Positions 32,580-37,728 of a stretch of 37,728 nt of DNA are shown here, piece after piece (the first letter of the stretch is position 1; each line of letters starts with the position of its first letter). The notes under the pieces are model-generated. The model ran no database searches, was not told where the DNA came from, and worked only from the letters and a program-made list of their open reading frames with translations. The DNA lies in the NCBI GenBank assembly GCA_900541335.1, contig UQJC01000018.1, positions 1-37,728 on the forward strand. Reading direction: 5' to 3'. Both the position numbers and the translations under genes were made by a program. The stretch comes from an uncultured Prevotella sp. Lineage in GTDB: Bacteria; Bacteroidota; Bacteroidia; Bacteroidales; Bacteroidaceae.

Positions 32580-34655
32580 ATGAAAAAATTCAAGCTCCAT
32601 TCATCTTATCAGCCCATGGGCGACCAACCCGAAGCCATCCGGCAGTTAACGTCCGGAGCGCAAGAGGGTGTACCTGCCCAAGTTCTGCTGGGTGTAACCG
32701 GATCAGGAAAGACTTTTACCGTTGCAAATGTCATTGCTCAGCTTAACAAACCCACTTTGGTGCTGAGTCATAATAAGACCTTGGCAGCACAGCTTTATTC
32801 CGAGTTCAAAGGTTTCTTCCCCGAGAATGCGGTCGAATATTATGTCTCCTACTACGATTATTACCAGCCCGAAGCTTACATAGCTTCCACCGACACCTAT
32901 ATTGAGAAAGATCTGGCCATCAACGAAGACATCGACAAGCTTCGGCTTGCCGCAACCTCGTCACTCCTTTCCGGGCGCAACGATGTGATTGTCGTGTCGT
33001 CTGTATCCTGTATCTACGGTATGGGTAATCCGGCAGCTTTTTATGAAAATCTGATAGAGGTAAAGGTCGGTGCAACTTTAGCAGTCAATACCTTGCTCAA
33101 CCGTTTGGTCGATTGTCTTTATTCAAGAAATGATGTTGCGCCGCGAGCAGGCAATTTCCGTGTAAAGGGCGATACGGTAGACATTTATCTGGCCTATGCA
33201 GACGAAATCATCCGTATAACCTTTTGGGATGACGAGATTGACGGCATTGAGGAGATTGATGCTTTGAGCGGAATGCGCCTCAATACCTACGACGAATATA
33301 AGATATACCCTGCCAACCTCTTCCTGACATCGAAAGAGACCCAGGAAATCGCCATTCGCAAGATGCAGGACGACTTGGTAGAACAGGTAGCCCTTTTCGA
33401 AGAGATGGGCAAAACGCTGGAGGCCAAACGTCTGAAGGAACGTGTGGAGTATGACATCGAAATGATTCGCGAATTGGGTCACTGTTCGGGTATTGAAAAC
33501 TATTCACGCTACTTCGATGGTCGTGAACCCGGCACCCGTCCCTTCTGCCTGCTCGACTTTTTCCCCGACGATTTCCTGATAGTGATTGACGAAAGCCACG
33601 TCACCATTCCCCAGATACGAGCCATGTATGGCGGAGACCGCTCTCGTAAGGAAGCGTTGGTCAATTACGGTTTCCGATTGCCCGCCGCTCTCGACAACCG
33701 CCCGTTGAAGTTCGAGGAATTCCATGAAATGGCGAAGCAAGTAATCTATATCAGTGCAACACCAGCCGAATATGAGCTCGAAGAGAGTGGGGGAGTCATT
33801 GTCGATCAGGTCATCCGTCCCACCGGGTTGCTCGATCCTCCCATCGAAGTGCGTGATACCGACTATCCGGTAGACGACTTAATGGAAGAAATACGCAAAG
33901 CCTGCGAACGAGACGAGCGTGTATTGGTTACAACCCTTACCAAACGCATGGCAGAGGAGTTGACAGACTACTTGGTACAACATCAAGTCTCGACAGCTTA
34001 CATTCATAGCGACGTCGATACCCTCGACCGCGTCCAGATCATGGAAGATTTGCGTCGGGGCATCTACCATGTCCTGGTGGGTGTCAATCTGTTGCGTGAA
34101 GGACTCGACTTGCCCGAAGTAGCCTTGGTTGCCATTCTCGACGCAGACAAGGAAGGCTTCTTGCGTTCCACTCGTTCGTTGACCCAGACCGCCGGCCGTG
34201 CCGCGCGTAACGTTAACGGACGCGTCATTATGTATGCCAAAGAGATTACCCAGTCTATGCAGCAAACCATTGACGAAACCAACCGCCGCCGTATGAAGCA
34301 ACTTGCTTACAATGAGGCCAATCACATCACGCCTCGCCAGGTTGTCAAGTCCTTAGATAGCAATGTCCTTGCAGGGATGAATCGCAAGGAAGGCGAAGCC
34401 ACTGCTGCCACCGCTTCTCAGCGTCCCGCCGCTTCAGACTATGGTACTTCCTTTCAAACGGCCTCTGCCGCTTCTGCCAACCATAGTCAAGCCGCAGAAG
34501 CTCCGGCCCGCTACCAGGCAAAGCCCAAAGAAACGAAGGAGGAACACATACAGCGTCTGCAGAAGGAAATGAAGGCTGCCGCTTCCCGCTTCGACTTCAT
34601 TCTTGCCGCCCAATTGCGTGACGAGATGTTGAGGCTGACGGAGGAGAAGGAATAA
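32580..34655 (+). CDS. uvrB: Excinuclease ABC subunit B
   Basis: 691 residues. The damage-verification helicase of nucleotide excision repair, acting with UvrA and UvrC. Walker A is GVTGSGKT (38-45); the beta-hairpin region YYVSYYDYYQPEAYIA follows near 85-100; Walker B is VIDESHVTIPQI; later motifs include VLVGVNLLREGLDLPEV and TRSLTQTAGRAARN. The UVR motif that binds UvrC is at the C-terminus (HIQRLQKEMKAAASRFDFI, about 655-691). A roughly 55-residue Ala/Ser-rich linker precedes it. Start ATG 32580. Convergent with the helicase gene. Confidence 0.97.
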   Translation: MKKFKLHSSYQPMGDQPEAIRQLTSGAQEGVPAQVLLGVTGSGKTFTVANVIAQLNKPTLVLSHNKTLAAQLYSEFKGFFPENAVEYYVSYYDYYQPEAYIASTDTYIEKDLAINEDIDKLRLAATSSLLSGRNDVIVVSSVSCIYGMGNPAAFYENLIEVKVGATLAVNTLLNRLVDCLYSRNDVAPRAGNFRVKGDTVDIYLAYADEIIRITFWDDEIDGIEEIDALSGMRLNTYDEYKIYPANLFLTSKETQEIAIRKMQDDLVEQVALFEEMGKTLEAKRLKERVEYDIEMIRELGHCSGIENYSRYFDGREPGTRPFCLLDFFPDDFLIVIDESHVTIPQIRAMYGGDRSRKEALVNYGFRLPAALDNRPLKFEEFHEMAKQVIYISATPAEYELEESGGVIVDQVIRPTGLLDPPIEVRDTDYPVDDLMEEIRKACERDERVLVTTLTKRMAEELTDYLVQHQVSTAYIHSDVDTLDRVQIMEDLRRGIYHVLVGVNLLREGLDLPEVALVAILDADKEGFLRSTRSLTQTAGRAARNVNGRVIMYAKEITQSMQQTIDETNRRRMKQLAYNEANHITPRQVVKSLDSNVLAGMNRKEGEATAATASQRPAASDYGTSFQTASAASANHSQAAEAPARYQAKPKETKEEHIQRLQKEMKAAASRFDFILAAQLRDEMLRLTEEKE

Positions 34656-34724
34656 AAGCAGCCCGATTGACAGTCGTTTTCGACGAGAAGCAAAGATTTC
34701 AGCCTAAAGTCATGTGATGACAAT

Positions 34725-34766
34725 AAGGGGGAGGTGAACGGATGTATTACCGTTCACCTCCCCCTT
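34725..34766. terminator. Bidirectional terminator between uvrB and the helicase gene
   Basis: The arms 34725-34741 and 34750-34766 form a perfect 17-bp stem (outer part AAGGGGGAGG/CCTCCCCCTT) with an eight-base loop, followed by TTTCTT on the right. It lies between the two convergent genes. Confidence 0.85.
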
Positions 34767-34794
34767 TCTTCATAAGCCTCTTTTTTCTGACGAC

Positions 34795-37728
34795 CTATCC
34801 TTGTACCACCTCACAAACTTGTCCCTTGTAGCCGTAGAACAAATAGCCGCGCACGTTGGGGTAGTTCATTTGCGTCAAGACCCGCATGTACGCCCGCACT
34901 TGTTCCTCGTGTTCGGGACGGAAGGCTCCAAATTTGTAGTCAATGACCACCGTTTCGCCTTTACGTGTCATGACGCGGTCGGGACGTAACTCGCGAAACG
35001 AACCGTCGGGTTGTGGCAGAAGCAGACTACACTCAGCGAATACCTGCCAGTCGGGCGTAAACCACGGAGCAATGTTAGGTTGCGTGATGCGCTTGCGCAC
35101 CAAGTCACAGAGCCTTTTCAGCTTCTTCGGGTCAGAGATGCAAGCCTCATTCCACAAACGTTTGCCCGCCGTTTCGATGTCGTCAGCCGTGCGGATGTAC
35201 GAAAACAGCTTGTGAATGAGTTTGCCCTCGTCAATGTATTCCTGTTGCTTCTGTTGTTTGGCTTGTATCTCTGACTGCAGCAACTCGTCGAAGTCAGGAT
35301 CCGTTTCAGCCTGTACCTCTGCCATCTTTTCGGCAATAAACTCCTTTGCGCGGTTCGACTGTTGGAAGTCAGCCAGCTGGGCAATGCGTTGCAAGTGTAT
35401 CTCCAGCTTCGGCGTGTGCTCCGTGTCAAAGGGCGTTTCGGGACGATAGACTTCCGTCGCCGCGTCCTCCTCTTGATGAGCCGGCCGGTCGCCTTCAACG
35501 GGACTGTTACCGAATAACTTTTCCTCCCAAACCTCCTCAATCGCTTCGGGTTCCTCGGGTTCCCCTTTCTTTTTTCTCGTCTGCTTCGGTTTCTCCTCTT
35601 CGTTGAGCAGCGAACCAGGGTTCACGAACTCCTTGATAAGCGGGTAGATTGACTTTTTCGAGTCCTTTCCCGGTTGGAAATTCCAGACGAAGAGATTATG
35701 GCGTGGTCGGGTAAACGCGACATAGAGTTCATTGAATGCATCAATGCGTTTCATCAGTATTTCAGCATTATAATTGGCAGCAAACACCGATTCCTGAATG
35801 CCATTTTTCGTGTGACTGTTAATCGGATAAGCTGGTAGCGCGTTGAGAGGCTCAGGCAATCCTTTCGTCACACACCACAGGTTGTCATCATCATATACCT
35901 TCTCCATCGCCCAGTTGCAGAACGGCACAAACACCGTATGCTTTTCGAGCCCCTTCGACTTGTGCACCGTGAGAATCTGTATGGCGTCGCCCTCGTTCAT
36001 CATCACCTGCTTTTTGTGCAAAGTTTGGTCCCAATAGTCCAAGAAAGCAGGCACGTCCGAAGCGTGTTCGTTGAGATACTCCAATACATAGTCCAAGAAT
36101 GAGAAGAGATAAGCCGACTGCCCGATGCCGTCTGCTTCGCCTCCCTTTTCCGCCTCGGGCAATTCGAAGAGGCGCATCAGTTGTTTACACAGTTCGTAGA
36201 GCGGTAAGTTGCTCCATTGCTGTTTCTTCTCGTGCAACGTCTGCATCATTTGCTCCGTGCGCAGTTTCGCCTCGGGCGTGTCGCCCCAAAGCCATAGCAA
36301 AGTCTGTCGGCAGTATACTTCAGCCACACAGGTTTGGTTGAAAGCCTGTTTCTGCCCCTTGCCCTTCAACAGCTCCTCGTCAATCGTCAAATAACGCATG
36401 GCGGCAATAATCAGATTGACACTGGTCGAAGCGTCGAGAAAGAATGCCTCGTTTGAAGAGACAGGAATGTCCGGAAAATTTGTCGAGAAGTAATTGACAA
36501 GATCCGCACCTTCGCTGTTTTTACGCACGATGATCATCATCTCGTTATACCCCACGTGGAAATCCTCGTGTAGTCTCACAATCTGTCGATAGAGATCGTT
36601 CATGACCTCGTTTGTCATGCTCTTCTCTTTCGTAAAAGCCAGCCGGACAAAGCCTTGTTCCTTTTCTTTATGCGGAATTTGCTCCACGTCCTCGTAGATC
36701 TGCTTAATCAAGTGCTGGTCATCATACTTTTCAACCGTATTTTTCTCGTCGAGTGCCTCGCGCATGGCTGTAAAGAAGGTATTGTTGAAGTTCACAATGA
36801 CCCGGTCACTGCGGTAATTATCCTTCATCTCGATAACATCCGCCCGATTCACCCGCTTGCGTTCGTCTGCAATGTCCTTCAGAATCTTCCAGTCGCCGCT
36901 TCGCCAGCGGTAGATGCTTTGCTTCACGTCGCCCACAATCATACACTCCTCGTTGTTCGCCATATTTTCCAAGAGCAACTCCTTGAAGATGCCCCATTGC
37001 TGGCGCGAAGTGTCCTGAAATTCGTCGATAAGCACGTGATGGAAAGTGATGCCCGCTCGTTCGAAAATAAAGGAGGCATCCTCCTTGTTGACCATCTTAT
37101 TAAAGAGATCAGTAGTCTTTGCCAACATAAACGTACCCGTTTCGTCGCAAAGATCAGTCACCCCCTTGCCAATCGTGCTCAACAACATGAGCGGAGTCCA
37201 ACTTTTCAGAATCAGCTGGAAGGTAAGCAGCGCGGGAGCCTTCTGCTTACGTTCACGCTCCAACGTGTTCATGGCCGCAATCAGTTGTTCGGCATAAGCA
37301 AGGTTCTCGGGTGAATGTACCTTTTTCGAACTCAACATCCGAAGCGGCTCACCCTCCAAGGCATCTTTTAGTCCTTTCGAATCGACCACGTCGTCCAGCC
37401 CGATCTGGCATTTTCCGTCAATCAGTGCTTGCATCCAGAGCAACAACTTGCCATAGCCCGTAAACGTGCGCGGCGTACTGCCAACGGGTAAGTTTTGCAA
37501 CACCTGCAACGCCTGTCGAGCCAGTTCCACCAACTCCTGTTTCGCCTCGTTACGCAGCTTTGTCAAGCTGTTCTTCGCTTTGCGCAGTGACGCCTCGTCC
37601 TGCAACGCCGCTTCAATCTCCTTTTCATGTTGCAGGTATTCCTCCGCGAAAAGATTCATTTGGGCAAACTTCTGCAAATCCTTCGAAATCATCCAACCCT
37701 CGTCCGCATCAATCTGCTCCTGCATGTA
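34795..37728 (-). CDS. AddA/RecB-like UvrD-family helicase-nuclease, 3' part (runs off the right edge)
   Basis: The frame is open to the right edge (codon 37728-37726 is sense), so the N-terminus with Walker A is outside; about 978 codons are seen, and Met at 37725 is internal. UvrD superfamily motifs run in order: VLIDEFQDTSRQQW (motif II), VGDVKQSIYRWRSGD (III), DNYRSDRVIVNFNN (IV), ILTVHKSKGLEKHTVFVPF (V), and ELYVAFTRPRHNLFVW (VI). The C-terminus is a PD-(D/E)XK nuclease domain with LRPDRVMTRKGETVVIDYKF and EQVRAYM. Such enzymes resect double-strand breaks for RecA. A partner AddB-like gene is probably beyond the edge. An acidic, low-complexity linker (about 700-790 of the visible part) separates helicase and nuclease. 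Confidence 0.92.
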   Translation of the reverse strand, partial: YMQEQIDADEGWMISKDLQKFAQMNLFAEEYLQHEKEIEAALQDEASLRKAKNSLTKLRNEAKQELVELARQALQVLQNLPVGSTPRTFTGYGKLLLWMQALIDGKCQIGLDDVVDSKGLKDALEGEPLRMLSSKKVHSPENLAYAEQLIAAMNTLERERKQKAPALLTFQLILKSWTPLMLLSTIGKGVTDLCDETGTFMLAKTTDLFNKMVNKEDASFIFERAGITFHHVLIDEFQDTSRQQWGIFKELLLENMANNEECMIVGDVKQSIYRWRSGDWKILKDIADERKRVNRADVIEMKDNYRSDRVIVNFNNTFFTAMREALDEKNTVEKYDDQHLIKQIYEDVEQIPHKEKEQGFVRLAFTKEKSMTNEVMNDLYRQIVRLHEDFHVGYNEMMIIVRKNSEGADLVNYFSTNFPDIPVSSNEAFFLDASTSVNLIIAAMRYLTIDEELLKGKGQKQAFNQTCVAEVYCRQTLLWLWGDTPEAKLRTEQMMQTLHEKKQQWSNLPLYELCKQLMRLFELPEAEKGGEADGIGQSAYLFSFLDYVLEYLNEHASDVPAFLDYWDQTLHKKQVMMNEGDAIQILTVHKSKGLEKHTVFVPFCNWAMEKVYDDDNLWCVTKGLPEPLNALPAYPINSHTKNGIQESVFAANYNAEILMKRIDAFNELYVAFTRPRHNLFVWNFQPGKDSKKSIYPLIKEFVNPGSLLNEEEKPKQTRKKKGEPEEPEAIEEVWEEKLFGNSPVEGDRPAHQEEDAATEVYRPETPFDTEHTPKLEIHLQRIAQLADFQQSNRAKEFIAEKMAEVQAETDPDFDELLQSEIQAKQQKQQEYIDEGKLIHKLFSYIRTADDIETAGKRLWNEACISDPKKLKRLCDLVRKRITQPNIAPWFTPDWQVFAECSLLLPQPDGSFRELRPDRVMTRKGETVVIDYKFGAFRPEHEEQVRAYMRVLTQMNYPNVRGYLFYGYKGQVCEVVQG

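Overview
The window looks like a chromosomal core region of a Bacteroidales bacterium, probably in or near the Prevotellaceae (the family is an inference). Evidence: a carboxypeptidase-regulatory-domain TonB receptor, an EF-G2-type translation factor, a class-2-length PyrF, a Na+/H+-type membrane pyrophosphatase, a secreted endonuclease I with a short T9SS-like tail, and many promoters with the Bacteroidetes -7 box TAnnTTTG, the best of which also carry a TTTG/TTG -33 box 19-20 bases upstream. Shine-Dalgarno sequences are absent or weak. No integrase, transposase, phage gene, CRISPR array, tRNA or rRNA was seen.

Layout. 1-1548 (-): 5' part of a TonB-dependent receptor. 1767-4172 (+): a structured leader, fusA2 (EF-G2) and its terminator. 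4250-5660: mltG (-) between two long imperfect palindromes. 5705-8025 (-): hppA. 8070-8154: a compact paired-hairpin element. 8337-10992 (+): menG/ubiE, fmt and a GDPD/Menorin-like protein. 11029-14310 (-): pyrF and a secreted endonuclease, each with its own terminator. 14271-17561 (-): ribosomal operon rplM-rpsI-rpsB-tsf with folded RNA ahead of rplM, ahead of rpsB and between rpsB and tsf. 17562-18430: about 0.9 kb without genes but with a consensus promoter and a 59-nt near-perfect hairpin. 18437-24990 (-): BamA/TamA-like protein, metallo-beta-lactamase-fold hydrolase, beta-helix lipoprotein, dnaB. 25012-34766 (+): SpoU methyltransferase, GT2 protein, aminotransferase, LolC/E-like permease, guaA, a small promoter-terminator unit, uvrB. 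34795-37728 (-): 3' part of an AddA/RecB-like helicase-nuclease.

The genes are mostly housekeeping: translation (fusA2, fmt, rplM, rpsI, rpsB, tsf), nucleotide synthesis (pyrF, guaA), replication and repair (dnaB, uvrB, addA-like), envelope (mltG, BamA-like, LolC/E-like, lipoprotein, TonB receptor), quinone synthesis (menG) and energy (hppA). No new protein system is evident. The unusual content is non-coding: a self-contained roughly 65-nt transcription unit just upstream of uvrB, a three-hairpin leader on fusA2, structured RNA inside the ribosomal operon, an orphan promoter feeding a hairpin-rich region, and two promoters placed so close to their start codons that the mRNAs may be leaderless. 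All foldings were done by eye; no energies or database searches were available.
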